Assembly: GCA_965153455.1 (NCBI GenBank)
Contig: OZ234504.1
Coordinates: 10,912,001 to 10,976,000 of the forward strand
Direction: 5' to 3'
DNA: 64,000 nt
From: Sphagnum compactum
Lineage: Eukaryota; Bryophyta; Sphagnopsida; Sphagnales
Shown here: positions 11,398 through 23,850 of the stretch, piece after piece
Numbering within the stretch: the stretch's first letter is position 1
Layout of the letters: each line of letters opens with the position of its first letter
Translations under genes and position numbers: made by a program
Notes under the pieces: generated by a model
What the model saw: only the letters and a program-made list of their open reading frames with translations
The model's database searches: none
What the model was told of the DNA's origin: nothing

Positions 11398-11545
11398 CTT
11401 GTAAGCAATTTTGAGTGGGGTAAGGCCCCAAGGTGGAGGGAATTCCAAAAATATAGGGCCTAGAATTAGGCAGAAGCCAAGCATGGTCCTGCATTTTGGG
11501 AATGTTCCACATCCGTGGGCCTTACTCGTTGTAAAGCACAAGATC
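11398..11545. repeat. Dispersed repeat copy, related to 24250-24475
   Basis: The order of short phrases (ggggtaaggccccaagg, then gggcctagaa, aggcaga, cctgcattttgggaa, then ccgtgggcctta) is shared in diverged form with 24250-24475. This suggests two copies of an old dispersed element. Confidence 0.45.
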
Positions 11546-11743
11546 AACATAACATAGAACAGCACCAGAGATTGATTGAGATGATGTTCATATGATGTTC
11601 ACTGAGAGCTAATTTGTGAATTTTGGTGTACACACATATATATCAGATGCAATCTCTATTGGGTGGCATTCGAGAGTCCAACTTTTCACATGGAGATTGT
11701 TGGCATTGATTTGGGGCACAGGATCGACCAGTTTACATTGCAG

Positions 11744-11900
11744 GCAGGAGGGTACCACTATGTGTGGCATCCGATCGGGAAAATTATACAAGAAGAGGGT
11801 ATAGAAGCATTTTACAAAGGTCTGCCACCCACAATCATAGGATTGGTGCCCTATTGTGCTGCTGCCTATTGTTTTGTATATGACAACCTCACATGCTCGT
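11744..11900 (+). pseudogene. Mitochondrial carrier family exon fragment
   Basis: A single exon-like segment follows a good acceptor (tttacattgcag). It encodes GKIIQEEGIEAFYKGLPP, then TIIGLVPYCAAAYCFVYDNL. This is the end of one carrier repeat: the [GxxxG]-type EEG-x-FYKG-L-P-x-x-x-G-x-x-P stretch followed by the even-numbered helix, as in plant mitochondrial solute carriers. A full carrier has three such repeats and about 300 residues, and no other part is visible nearby. It is therefore a fragment, probably captured or left by partial duplication. The frame is intact across the roughly 50 residues present. The transported substrate cannot be judged. Confidence 0.7.
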
Positions 11901-13177
11901 TTCGTCACTCTTCAAACAAAAACCAGCTGAGCAATCTTCAGACACTTGCATTTCGAGCTTTCACAAGGTGCAAGCAATTTCATTTCTCTCACTCTCTCTC
12001 TCTCTCCAAACTTCATCCTACAACCCTAAACCCTATTTCTTCCACGTCTATGTAAAGGGTTGAATTAAATAGATAATCATCCAAAAGTCATCCAATTTTT
12101 TAATATTCCATTCATGGATGAAGTATGAAATCCAGCTTCTCTTTCTACCAACTCCCCCCCCCCTTCTCTCTCAACAGTAGTGTTTTGTTTTTTGTCAATT
12201 TTGTGTTGTAGCGAAGTGGCAATGATTCATAGGAAGCTTTAGCCAGATTTGGCTACAAGCTAAAGATCAAAGCAAAATTTTTAAAACATCCTTTTGTATT
12301 TTTGGCTACTTTACTTGAGCCATGTAAAGAAACCTGAAAACTTTGGTTAAATTATGGCTATTCAAAAAAATATATGTACATGATTTTAGCACTTTTAATT
12401 TTTAATATTGCTTTCTGCCTGTATACAGCCAACCAAAAAAAAAAAGCTGCTCTCGAGCCCTTTCATGTGCACGCTCCCTTTCACGCGCTCTTGCTAACAC
12501 ACGGGCTCCTGCATAGTGCTCTCTGTGTCGCGTGTGCGTGCTCCTTCTCCCCAAGGTGGCAACTCCTGTATTATAAGCAGGGGTCTACGGCATAAGAAGG
12601 CTAGTTAGAGCTTATGGACACATTATTATAAGCTTATAATACCTCATAATAAAATTCTAATGATTTGAAGTTGGAGTTGGATTTTATAATAAACATGCAT
12701 ACCTTGATTAAAATTGTGCAAGCCGGGTTGCTTGTCTCCCACTTCTAGTTGGAGACTTAAGACCTCAACTACAAATAGATTACCATGGCCAACAAGTGTG
12801 GGAGTTAGAAACTAATGGGAATGCATTGTTCAATAGGAAGAAAAATAAAAGAATAAGTTGCTAGAGACCTATTTTTGTAAGAAACTTGTCAACAAGTTTT
12901 TTAGAAATAAAAAACAATTGAAATAGGAAATGTTCATGAAAATTTTGTGTCAATTTGGAATTTCTCCTAAAGAGGAAGAGCAAATAAACTTGCATGTGCA
13001 AAATATTGATTTTAGAATCAACTTCAAAAAAATATAGTAGCTTGCTTCAAGTTCTACAAATAAACTAGCTAGAATTTACCAAGCATGAACCATTAATGCA
13101 AAATAAAACACGCTTAACCTTAACCCCAAGTTGTGAAGATGTTGGTGAAAATCTTGGATTGAATCTAGATGAAGTGA
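11901..13177. other. Intergenic DNA
   Basis: A short CT microsatellite lies at about 11988-12005 and a C homopolymer at about 12147-12156. The rest is AT-rich, with no recognisable gene. Confidence 0.5.
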
Positions 13178-14880
13178 TCAATTGCTATATGAAGATTCAT
13201 ATCCTTGAACAGAGGTTGACTGTATATTGTTCTGAATCTGCACAAGGGGCTCAATAGCACCTGCTGCTGCAATTTTAGCCTTGTTGTTGTCATTAATTGA
13301 CAGATTCAGCAATGCTGTCACTGCCTTTTCTTGTGTCTTCTGATCTGAGGACCTCAAGAGTGCAACAAGTGGCTTAATACACTTGAATTTGCAATTGTGA
13401 TCCTGTTCTCCATGTTGTACTTGGCAAGCAGCCTCAATTATGCAGTAGTTGCCCTCTGTACATCCACTGTTGACAATTGAAGGTCCTCCACTAAGCCATT
13501 CACAAGGTGTTGAGTCTTTAGTCCCTGATGTGTCAGGAACAATGCGAGGAAGACTAGCATCCCTTTCTTCCCCATGTCTTCGAAAAATCATTTTTTCTAA
13601 AGGTAGTGCTGGAGACCCAGGTTCCTCACTGAATCCTACTCGGGGACTTCTTGAAACACTCCTGTCTAGCTCACTTGAGAGGTTTCCAGATTTACGGTGT
13701 TCCCCATTTGCAGTGTGAATGACATCAAACAGCAAAGCTCCTGCATTTGTAGTTGTTGCTCCATTCCCATCATCTATACTTGATGTTACACTAGAGCCTG
13801 ATGTAGTCTGCTGATGTGGCCCAAATCTAAATGTGCCAGATCCCTGTCAGACCTCAGAGGTGTCTGGTGCATGTTGCCTTCAAGCTCCCCAGAAGAACCA
13901 GCACCTGCAGTTGTAGCAGCCTGTGAATGTTCACCCTGGTTTTCACCTAAAGTGCTACTTGTCACTCTCTCAAATTCACCAGATCCACTTGACTTTTTGA
14001 AGTTGCTACGGAACACCCTTGGTTACCCCTTTGCTCTGTCTAATCCTGAGCTCAAGTCTACATTATGGGTGGTACTTTCATCATTGAAATCCGGTTCAGC
14101 TTTGCTGATTCCTGGAGAGGTAAGAGGCTGTTGCTCGGTACTCACCACTGACTCCAGCCTCGCTGGCACTGGCGGGGCACATGATTAGCTTCACAACAGT
14201 TGGCAATGAGAGCCTTGACTGTATAGTTTGGAATCAGGTTCTTGTGTCAGAGTATTTGGAAGGTTTTGGGACACCTAGTATTTCCTTGGTCAATCCACTT
14301 CTGGATATAGGTTCATTCATAAATCTGGCCAGATGCTACAATGACTGGTTCTGACATTAGCTCCACGGATAAAGGGCACTGAAAATCAGTAGGGATATTG
14401 AGGCCACTTGGCAGCCGATCCTTGAGAACCTCCTTCATCTGTTCTACCAGTGTCAGTAATTGATCAAGTAGCTCTACATCAAGCCTACTGATTTCTGACT
14501 GTGCATGTTTCCTCTCCTTTTCCAGCATCTGTTGCATCATAAGGCTCTTGTTGACAGTATGAACAGAGAGAATTCACCACTTACAGAAACGAGACAAATC
14601 ACATCCAGAATCTCCCAACTTTGGCATCAGCAGATCATTCAAAGAGAGAACTCCTTAAAAAAATCAAGGTTTGGACTAGAAGGTACCGAAATTTCCTATG
14701 CAACAGCCTCACTGGACCCGAGATCAAGCTTGTCAGCCACCTTCTGCAGCACCTCTGGAGCAATTTTCAAACCCTGTGTTTGTTCTCTCAGAATTACTTT
14801 AATCTCCTCTGCCAAGCATTCATCCGAAGCATTAACGTAGTACTTTGTCCTCTTCAGCTCCCTAGTGATGAGCTCCAACT
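13178..14880 (-). pseudogene. U-box/ARM-repeat E3 ubiquitin ligase pseudogene (PUB4-like)
   Basis: Reading leftwards, fragments of one plant U-box protein appear in the correct order. The N-terminal helical region is at 14878-14696 (ELKRTKYYVNASDECLAEE). The U-box at 14390-14200 starts IPTDFQCPLSVELMSEP and continues TYIQKWIDQGNTRCPKTFQ. A Ser-rich linker follows at 14016-13786, then ARM repeats at 13340-13230 (IKPLVALLRSSDQKTQEKAV). Within the U-box, TGA codons at 14313-14315 and 14247-14249 replace the expected Arg and Ser. The linker is broken by more stops and frameshifts, and the ARM array stops after about one and a half repeats where functional proteins have several. Such enzymes transfer ubiquitin in signalling; this copy cannot. 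The family match is strong; the PUB4 subgroup rests on the N-terminal region and is less certain. Confidence 0.85.
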
Positions 14881-15429
14881 GTATATGTGTGTGAGAGGAA
14901 GTGCATTAATGTCAAAGACCTAACCCTTATGATTTTGCAACATAAAATACTTAGGGACCATGCAAAATCTTAGTGTTGTATTATTCAGTCTTTAAACCCT
15001 AAGTCATCCAAGAAACGTACAACAGATGATTAAAAGATCAATGTGTTGGCCTGAGACTAGGATTCTTGCTGGAGTGGGACACAAATTCTCGCTGTGGTGA
15101 AGACTATGTGTCCACCTGAGAGTGGGATTTTCTTGCTGTCATAGTCAATCCAGATTTGCCCCTTTAATGGCTTCAAAGCCTTTAAGCATTTTCAAGGTAA
15201 CCTATAAGCCATGCACCCTAACCATAATCCTGCTGTTGAATTGTTGTTTGAGAAATGCCATCTAGATGGTACCCATATCGAGTTCCTTTGAAGAGTGACT
15301 TGAGAAAGGCACCAAATGTTTCATGGGTTACGTGTTCTGTGTAGCCTACACTGTGACTTTGGGGGTAGGGAAGATGTAATTAAATCTTGTATGCTTCTAA
15401 AGTCTTTTGCATAATTTTGTGGGTTGCAG
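14881..15429. other. Intergenic DNA
   Basis: No recognised gene. I looked for upstream exons of the vacuolar processing enzyme relic that follows and found none. Confidence 0.4.
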
Positions 15430-16187
15430 AGAGATTCAAAACCTGAAAAAGGAAACTCTTGAACATCAGTACATCATTGTGAGTCCCTTACATATTGCTG
15501 TGTATGTTTAAATGCCTGTATCATTATGAATTGTCATCCCTTTCTTCTGAATTCTTTCCAGAGGAATGAGTAGAACTTCACTTCTCCATGATGCAAGCGG
15601 AAGTGGAAAGCATGAATGTTGTCTTTTACATTTTGGCACAGGAAAGAAGTAGTTGCAGATTGTGGAGAACATTCTGGTGAATGTGGGTTGTGTTGCTCTC
15701 ATAGTGTCTTATGTACCTTTCATATTGACAACTGTGTGCATACAAGTGAAAGCAAGAACTTCAATCCATGAAACTTACAGGGCAGGGTCACATGTGATGC
15801 AATATGGAGACATAAACATTAACGTTGAGGAGATGGAGCAATATTTTGGATTTGACCCTGCAAATGAGAATGTGACAAAGCCTGTGTTGCCTGGAGTGAA
15901 TTTGGCCAGCAAGTTAATGGCAGGAAAGGAATTTGCTGTGAATCAGTGTGATGCTAATCTACTTCATCTGTGGCACAAGGTATAGTATTGTCTCATTTGT
16001 CTTTCCATCTTACATTTTCTGGAGAAGATTTGCTTTTCAGTTTGCCATCTCAAAAAAAAAACAGCAGGTCAAAATGGTTTCCTCAAGCAATTTCTTGGAC
16101 TTGAGTGTTTGCAGTACCATAAAGTTGTAGAGGGATCAACAAGGAAAGCAAAAGCAGGGGAGGAGTTTAGCCATGCAACCAGTTTAT
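15430..16187 (+). pseudogene. Vacuolar processing enzyme (legumain, C13 peptidase) fragment, three exons
   Basis: Three consecutive exons of a plant legumain are visible. Exon at 15430-15478 encodes EIQNLKKETLEHQYII. Exon at 15747-15979 encodes VKARTSIHETYRAGSHVMQY, then GDI, PANENVTKP and AVNQCDANLLHLWHK. Exon at 16115-16187 encodes YHKVVEGSTRKAKAGEEF. These match, in order, the family's ETLxxQYxxVKxRT, GSHVMQYGD, NPANDN, AVNQRDADLxHFW and EGSxRK segments. Acceptors and donors are mostly good (gtaagt at 16188). The first junction does not keep the frame with canonical sites, and the catalytic His/Cys part and the C-terminal prodomain are absent. Legumains cleave after Asn in the vacuole; this truncated copy would lack activity. 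Confidence 0.8.
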
Positions 16188-18017
16188 GTAAGTGAAATTG
16201 TGATTATTTTACATTTGATGTGGAATTGGTGTTCATCACATTTATCAATGGTAAACACATACTACTGGAATTGTATATATACAGGTTGTTGGATTGTAAA
16301 TGTACAGGTTTCTCCAGGTATTGGGAAACATAGTCAGGACCCCAGGTGGGGTCATGTATACAAGTATTATTCAATTAGCAGCAGATTGATTTGATTAGCT
16401 GATTAGCTATCAAGGCTTCACTGCCTCATTACATTACATTCTAATTCTGCCACTGGCAGGCAGTCACATAGAGGTCCTGATGCTTGCAGCTTTACCTTTT
16501 CATTTCCACCAGACTAGGTTCTTAGACCTTGAGACAGGGCTGGTGAGCATTCGCAATGTGAAGTTGCATGTCCATGTTATTGCCTTTTTGGTCTGGTCCT
16601 TGACCTAAAGATTTTGTGGGTGCAGGCATGTGACAGATATGATTGTTCTATAGAACTCAATTAGAATAGTCCTCAAGCTTTTATTACAACTTCTGCTCTA
16701 GGAGTTTCTATCGGAGTGTTAATCTTGTGTAATTTATATTACATGTGTTGTTTCCCTGTACCTTACCCCTAGGAAGAGAAAAGAAAACAAGCTTACCTAT
16801 GCAGGTCCCTGTGGAGTATTATTTCTTTATATAAAACTCTTTTTTTTTTTCATGTAATGAGTGCCATTCCGCAAAGCTCATGTTTTCTATATGTTAAGGG
16901 GGTAGCAACACCGCAATGATTGCAATTTCACTTCTCTCAAATTCTTTGTTGGGAGGGGCAGTATGAGATATAAACTCATATATGACATATTGATGTCGCA
17001 ACTTTAGCATTGAGTTCACGACTAAATGTGAAGTGCAAACGCTCATGAGGCCAAAAAAATGTGTTTAGGTGTGAAACACACTCTCACAAATGGGGGATAG
17101 TACAAGGGATGGAGCCCAATGACTCTCAAGTGCACTCTCACTTTGGAAGTTGCATTCGTGCAAGAGTTGTGAATGTTTAAAACCTTGATTTGAAAGGTAA
17201 ACAAACATCAAATTGGGACCTTAGAACACCATTAGAAGGTCTTGAAGCATAGATTTTTAAAGTGTCTTCACATTGTTTATTTGGACTTGATTTGCATGAG
17301 TTATGATCAAAAGAAGGGGCGGGAGTCAAATTGCGAATTTGATTTTCGATCACTAACCTCTTGACAGCAAGGGTCAAATGAGCTCCGATTGGGGCGTGTT
17401 ATACACCATTGGAAAGAACTTTTTGAAGGCTATAAAATATTGCACTTGAATTCTCAAAACAGATTTGAGAAAAATACGAGCATCCAAAGTTTTGAAACAA
17501 CAAAAGTCCCAATTTTGGGAGTCCCAAGGAAAAGTGACATTTGGATGTAGTCCTCACAGAGAGGCACAAAATATACTATAAGGAGGAGAGTGGTGCCTCC
17601 TCTCAAAGGTTGCGGGTCGTGTAAAACTTATGCTTGAAGTTGTCCTTACTAAGTTCATCACACCACTTCCATTCAATTTACATTAATCGCCCTCTTTTCT
17701 TAATTGTGTAAGTTGACCTCATCTTGAACTTTCATTTGTGAATTCGTCTTAGTCTCATCCTGAAGCTCCAACACACCCTCCTACCCCTGAAGTGCTATGA
17801 GTTAGGAAGCATGCCCAATTCCCTTCTTTTTTTGTTGTTTCACTCTAAGACCCACATTTGGATTTCTTAAAGAGTTTGGGGGCACGTTAATTATTGTGTT
17901 ATTTGAACATTCCCAATTGACAGCTTCAACATTTTAGAGAAATGGTTGGAATCTTGTGTAAAATACAATAGTAAAAGTAAACAACATTTTTGTGATGTGA
18001 CAAATTAGCTCACCTTT
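16188..18017. other. Intergenic DNA
   Basis: No recognised gene; I searched for later legumain exons without success. A tract of T lies at about 16840-16850. Confidence 0.5.
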
Positions 18018-18170
18018 TCATTAGAAGAAAAATGAATTTTTTCGACTTGTCCAATGAGATTATTTTTGTCCAAGGCAATTAATTTTTGTCGCATGCAACT
18101 AAAACACTAATTGCCTTGGATAAAAATAGTTGTAAAAGTGCGTTACAAAACCCCATTTTTCTTTTAGTGA
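18018..18170. mobile_element. Foldback (MITE-like) element
   Basis: Imperfect inverted arms: tcattagaagaaaaatg at 18018-18034 pairs with catttttcttttagtga at 18154-18170. An inner arm tttttgtccaaggcaatta near 18066-18083 pairs with taattgccttggataaaaat near 18109. The loop is about 25 bp. The whole is about 153 bp, AT-rich and without coding capacity. Confidence 0.6.
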
Positions 18171-18269
18171 TCTCTCCTTGTAATTTAGGAGCTTGGTGCA
18201 ATTGTTCCACTCAAAGATAAACGTGCAATTGTAAAAAAAAACAATAAAAAATGTGATGTTTCCCCCATT

Positions 18270-19675
18270 TCAATGTTGCAACTCTAATCGTGTTACATGA
18301 TGTTCGACAATGTTAAGAATGTTTTCACCACCAAGAACATAGGTTGACATGAAAGCTTGCAACCTTACACAAAATAATGCCACACATTCAATTGGGCAAT
18401 CCTTCCAAGAAAATGTGTTATTGAAAACATTAACAAAATTTTCAATGTTGTAAATTTCTTTCCATCTCAAATTTGATGTTTCATTAGAAGGTAAAGTGAG
18501 GAAAAAATGTTGCATTCCAAAGTCCTCCACCATCACCAATAACTCTTTGAATTGGGTATGGTGCCATTGTGGTGTTAATGAAATAAAGGGTGGTAACTTG
18601 AATTTCATAATATTCTTGAAAACATCAATTTCTGACCATTGAGGTTGGTGTTTTAATCTTTGTACATCCCTTTCCAAACATAAATGTTTTATAGCATTCA
18701 ATAGTTGAATTGCTTGTTGCACTTGGTTCATCAAGAATAAGTATGGTGGATATAATGTAAAAACAGAAAATAATGTAGACATTCTCTATTCAAATAAAAT
18801 GATAAACCATCAATTCCATCATATGCCCCATATCCATGTGGAAATAGGAATGGGAATATTACCTTTTCAAGTGACATGTTCAATATTGGATTGGTGCACA
18901 TGCCATCTTCTCGAACTAATAACCTTTTTGTCTTGAAAGGGTTGTATTTGTTGCGCATAGTTAATTCTCCAATTCAAAGGCATCATCAAAATTGTTAGGA
19001 ATTTCAAGAAGCATGTCAAAAAGCAGTAACAAATTTTGAATGAAAGGTTCCACATCCATACTTGAAAAAGGCCTTTCACTAGTACTAGTTTTTGCAAATA
19101 TTTCTTCTATAATTGAAGAAGAAAAAACACATAATTCATGAATTGGAATTGGTTTCTCAATATTGGTGATGTATTTTTGTATAAGTGGATTTGAAGACAA
19201 ATTTGGTGCAAAAGATCTTTGAGGCCAAATTAACATCTTTTGATGTACTAGTTGGTTGAAACTTGGAATTCCAACAGAGTAAAGGATTGTTAAATAACCC
19301 AGATGATTGTATTTGGGCATGCATGAATCCATAATTTCATTGTTCAATTTTTATTGATATATCAATGAGTGAAAGAAGTTGAAAATGCAACAGATTGTTA
19401 GCAAGGATTTGTTTCATATAATCCATGCTTTGAAATACAACATATTTGATCCGTTATGGTTGTTCATACACATGCAACCCATCACTAATGGTTGTGTATG
19501 TAGACATAATAATGTTTGAACAACCATACGGTGTTACACTAGCAACAATTCCAAATGTATTCGAAACAACACAAAAATGTGTTCTTTGAAGGTGTAATTT
19601 TGTGAATCCACAAAATCCACAACATCTCATATCCTTGATGAATGAAGATGTACATTTATCCCAATCTGAATGCAA
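18270..19675 (-). pseudogene. Helitron replicase N-terminal (Helitron-like) relic
   Basis: Several minus-strand frames in order form one decayed protein. The first (19675-19454) has a Cys-rich CCGFCGF segment. The next (19347-18961) has no recognised motif. Then 18958-18731 carries EKVIFPFLFPHGYGAYDG, typical of the E-x-x-FP-x-LFP-x-G segment. The last (18782-18270) carries WSEIDVFKNIMKFKLPPFIS, then FGMQHFFLTLPSNETSNLRW and DCPIECVALF. These match the Helitron_like_N family, the domain ahead of the rolling-circle Rep and helicase. The Rep HUH motif and helicase are not visible, and frameshifts separate the pieces. It is a non-functional relic of rolling-circle transposition machinery. Confidence 0.75.
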
Positions 19676-21990
19676 TGCTCCAATTGATTTACAAAAGGTT
19701 TGAAAGCCTTTTATCGTTTACTTATATAGTTTTGTCATTGACATCTTCATTTCTTTTTTAATTTCATTTTTGATTTATGAAAATGACTTGGATCACATTA
19801 TATATGATGATACCACCAATTGCACAATCCAAATAAATAACATGTTAGATTATAATCCTAAAACTATTTAAAGCAAGTAATAAAACAATGCAAAAATAAA
19901 AGCATTTTGCAATTGGGCATACTTATTTTATGAATAATCATAATCCATAATCATTAAAATATCCAGATTCCATACAAGTGGTTTTTTAATGATATGTATA
20001 GTTATAGGCTATATAATTACTTGGAAAATATTTGAATTAATCCATATTAAATAGGATTAATCATTTTTGTTGAATTAAAAATTATTTACTAAAAAATTTC
20101 ATTTAAGAAGTTTTATGAAATATTACATATAACATTCATTATAAATCATTTGATTTTTTCACTAATACCAATTGCCACACATGCTTCAATTGCAATTATA
20201 ATTACTATCCATAACACCTTTTTCCAGAAAAAAATAAAATAAATCAAAGTCAAAATATATGTTTTGCATGTAATCATTCAATATGATTCCTTTCATATCT
20301 TTTTGGTGTGATATATAATCTTTTGAAAATTATATATACATTTTTAAAGTCAATTCCAAATTCTTTACTTCACATTTGGAATTATTTAAATTTTATTTTA
20401 AAAAGCTCATTCAATTGTTTCATATTTTTATTGAAACATGCATATATATTATGATTACTAAACCAAAATACAACATTAACATTATTTTATTAATTATCAA
20501 ATTTTATTTAACATGTGAAATTATTTGAAAATTACACTCGAATATTCTAATTTACTATTGATGTTTATGTTTCAATTGCATATTCAATTTCATAAGATTA
20601 GTTTGATTTTATAAAAAGAATCAATGTTGTAATACTTTTAAGAACCTTATTTTCAAATGCCAATTGTAATTTTACTATTTTCAACCTTTATTTTTTTGGT
20701 ATATTAAAATAAATAAGTTAGTATCAATTACCACATGACATTCTTTAATCTATTACAACTATAATGATTTTCAATAACACATTTTGCCAAATACTTTCAA
20801 ACTTCATCACAGCCTAAATGTATATTTTGCATGTATTCATTCAATATAATTATTTTCATGTTTTTGTGGTATGATATTTAAATGCTTTGAAAAATCATAG
20901 ATTGGTTTTTTGGTCATTAGTTACAAATTTTTTATTTCACATTTGAAAATGTTTAAAATTCATTCCGTAGTAAAACAATCATTCCATTGTTTTATAGTGT
21001 TATTGAGATTATGCATATTTCAAGAATATTAAACCAACAAAGCACATTACATCATTTTATCAACTATTAGTTAGCTTTTTTAAATATGCAAAATTATTTG
21101 AAAATAAATTAACCTTTTACTGTGATCATTAATTTTCATCATTTTTGAAAAAAAAATTTCAATTATCATCTTTTATAAATTTCATGTGTAAGGTTTAAAA
21201 ATATTCACATTGAGTAGAAAGGAGATTGGTGATATATATCATATAAATAGCACATAGTGCATACTAGTTTCAATGTTACATTCTAGAATTTTCAAACTTG
21301 CACATTTAATTTGAAGATATATAATAAACCTTATGTTCAAAGTTTAAACACATGTGCAACAATTTGAGTATATATGTAAACCTAAATAATAACTTGTGTT
21401 ATATTGAAAATGAAGATGCCATAAATTGTACAATACAAATTCCAAGTGCATATGTGAAATTTTTGTTCATGCAATTGAATAAAGAACGTTATAAAATAAT
21501 TATGATACTAATCAATAAGTTAAAATTCATTGTGTTACTAAAACATGTAGCTTCTTTGTGCGAGTTTTTGAGTTGAGAGTTTTGTAGTGACATACCACTC
21601 TAAGCTGCTTGTAGTGCGTTGCTGTACTTCCTTTGACGCTTGTTTTGGCACTTCCATCGAAATTGCTGCTACTACTGATAATGATGACCCACCATTGTTC
21701 TATGCATCATGTAGTCATGGAATCAAGCATCACATAAATCAACCATGAGCATTACATTGTAGATGTAAAGAATCATGTACAAAATCAAAGGGTTTTTTTT
21801 TTTCGTTTTATTTCACCTTAATTTTTACTTCTGAAAGTTTCTGTCATTTATCTAATGAGCACAATACTAGTTGCTTGAATTTGTTGCAGTCTTTTTGTAA
21901 GCCTTTGGATAGGTTGCTTGTACAACAAGCAAGCTCCATAACTCCGAAATCTCATCCTTTGTCAAAGAACTGCTACTTCACTTCATCACT
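19676..21990. other. Very AT-rich intergenic DNA
   Basis: No recognised gene. The stretch is long and AT-dominated, with scattered short frames lacking family motifs. Confidence 0.6.
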
Positions 21991-21999
21991 GCACCGCGA

Positions 22000-22190
22000 G
22001 AGAAAACGCAAATAAATCCCACCACCTATTGTACTTATGGCAGGAAGAAAAAACTAGAACCAAACCTTCCCTTACTGTAATTATGGCAGCAAGAAAAAGA
22101 TGGACCCAAACCTTCCCTTACTATAATTATGGCAGCAAGAAAAAAACGAACCCAGCCCCACCACCTACGATACTTATGACAACACCAAAA
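22000..22190. repeat. Three-copy tandem repeat of about 55-60 bp
   Basis: The phrase tatggcagcaagaaaaa preceded by ccttcccttactataat recurs three times with drift (gtacttatggcaggaag, taattatggcagcaag twice). Confidence 0.7.
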
Positions 22191-22379
22191 AACAGATAGC
22201 TATTGAATTCCTTTCATTGTCGATGTAACTAATGGCTGTCACAATAATTCAAGGGCTGTGAAAGGAAGGCAGCAAGAAAAAAATAATTATTGTGAAAGTG
22301 CTTGAAATGATGCCATGTGGCGCTCTGAAAGTTCAGATTGAGTTTTGAGCCCTCAGGCCTACCTCCACTAAAAAAATCT

Positions 22380-23165
22380 GGCTGTTTCTTAAGTGAGGTG
22401 TTATGGAGAACACATTGAGAACTTAGGGAAAATATTGGGAATCTGATGGGAACCGATTGGGAACTTAAAGGGAATGTAGTGGGAACACATTGGTAACTAT
22501 TGAAGAATGGAAAAAAACCCTCCCTCCACCCAAACCTTTTTTCTAAAATCAAAGCACCTTGAATGCATGCTTGGGTCTTCCCATTGGCTATATGAAATTT
22601 CTCTCACAAAAGAGTTCGTCACCATTTTTGGCCTGGGCTAATACCCCTTGCAAACAACACCCTCCCTAACAAGCCATTTTGTGTATCATATTAATTAGTT
22701 CATGGGTGTGCTCACACTTTTCTTTTTTTTTTGGTTTTTTGAAGGGGCCATATTGGTTTGCCCATCACCAATGTTTTTGGAACATTGGACACTCCTCAAT
22801 AGAAGCACTTCTTTGGACCACCAGTTGCAAAATCGGAACAAACATGCTCCCTATGGCCTACCTTTTCAGTTTATATACATGAGAGTTGAACTTTGGGCAA
22901 ACCATATGGGATAAAACTGAGGTGCTATGGGGAACGTTTTGGGTAACAACTTGAGAACCTGGGGAACCTTATGGGAACACATATGGAACTTGATGGGGAC
23001 AAGGGAAAAAAGCAAAAAAAAAACCCTCCCCTGCCCCTTCCAATTCCCAAAAAGATAAAATCTTGACCCCTCACGAGTCCATGCTAAGCCTTTCATTGGC
23101 TGCATGAAACTTTTGTTTCCAAAACTCTTTGTCACCATTTTTGTCGTGGGCTAATGGCATGGCAA
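22380..23165. repeat. Diverged direct duplication (22380-22650 and 22915-23165)
   Basis: Both halves begin with a gagaacc/gggaaca-rich stretch, pass through an A-rich run with ccctcccct, and end with attggctgcatgaaa, then gtcaccattttt and gggctaat. The order is kept, so this is an old duplication of about 250-270 bp. Confidence 0.6.
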
Positions 23166-23679
23166 CCAACCCCAAAAAAGAAAAAAGAAAAAAATTCCTC
23201 CCCCCTCCCCAAAAAGAAAAAAACCAGACCGTGCACAGAAGCTACACCGTCTGATTTACTCACCATGTTTTAATCTATTGTTATTTTATTGTGCTAAATT
23301 ATAAGGTAAGGCCCTACCCTGAACCCTTTCTCTTTTATTTTTGCAAAAAGTGACTATTTTACAGTCTACAAACACTTTTACACAAAGAAAACATGTTTTC
23401 CTAAGTTTTTCTCAATTTTTTTCCACAAAAGAGAGAAAATTCACCACAAAAGGAAAAACAAATGCTGGGGGGTTAAGGGAAGAGTTTTTTTTTGGGAGGG
23501 GGGGAACCTTCACCACTTGGCAATAAAAAAAAAGTCAGTTGCAAATCCAATAAAGACTTTTTTTGGGGGGGAAAAAATGATGTCATATTTGAAGATTAAA
23601 AATATAGTTGAAATTGCCAATTTTACACCATAGCTTCTAGCATGTGACCAGAATATCCAAAACAATTCTTCTTTCCCCA

Positions 23680-23850
23680 GGGGTGATAGCTCAGTGGCAT
23701 AATGACCCTTGTCTGTGACCTAAGACCTCAAAAGGTTTTGGATTCGAACCCATTGGTGTGCAGGTGAACATCTTGCTGGCCCTCTGCCACTGAGCTTTAC
23801 TTGGGGGGCCATGGGTCTGCTGTTGTGCTTCAAAACAATAATAATAATTT
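23680..23850 (+). mobile_element. tRNA-derived SINE, copy 1 (nearly full length)
   Basis: The head reads like a tRNA: ggggtgatagctcagtggca, which fits a pol III A box, and ggattcgaaccc at 23740-23751, which fits the B box. The body continues to tgctgttgtgcttcaaaac and ends in an aataataat tail near 23836. A second, 5'-truncated copy at 26945-27100 shares the B box and body in the same order, which supports a SINE family and not a lone tRNA gene. No tRNA cloverleaf 3' half is present. Confidence 0.75.

Noticed and set aside
23680-23755. Functional tRNA gene
   Set aside because: It has A- and B-box-like sequence but no matching acceptor stem or 3' half, and it continues into a body shared with a second copy; a SINE fits better.
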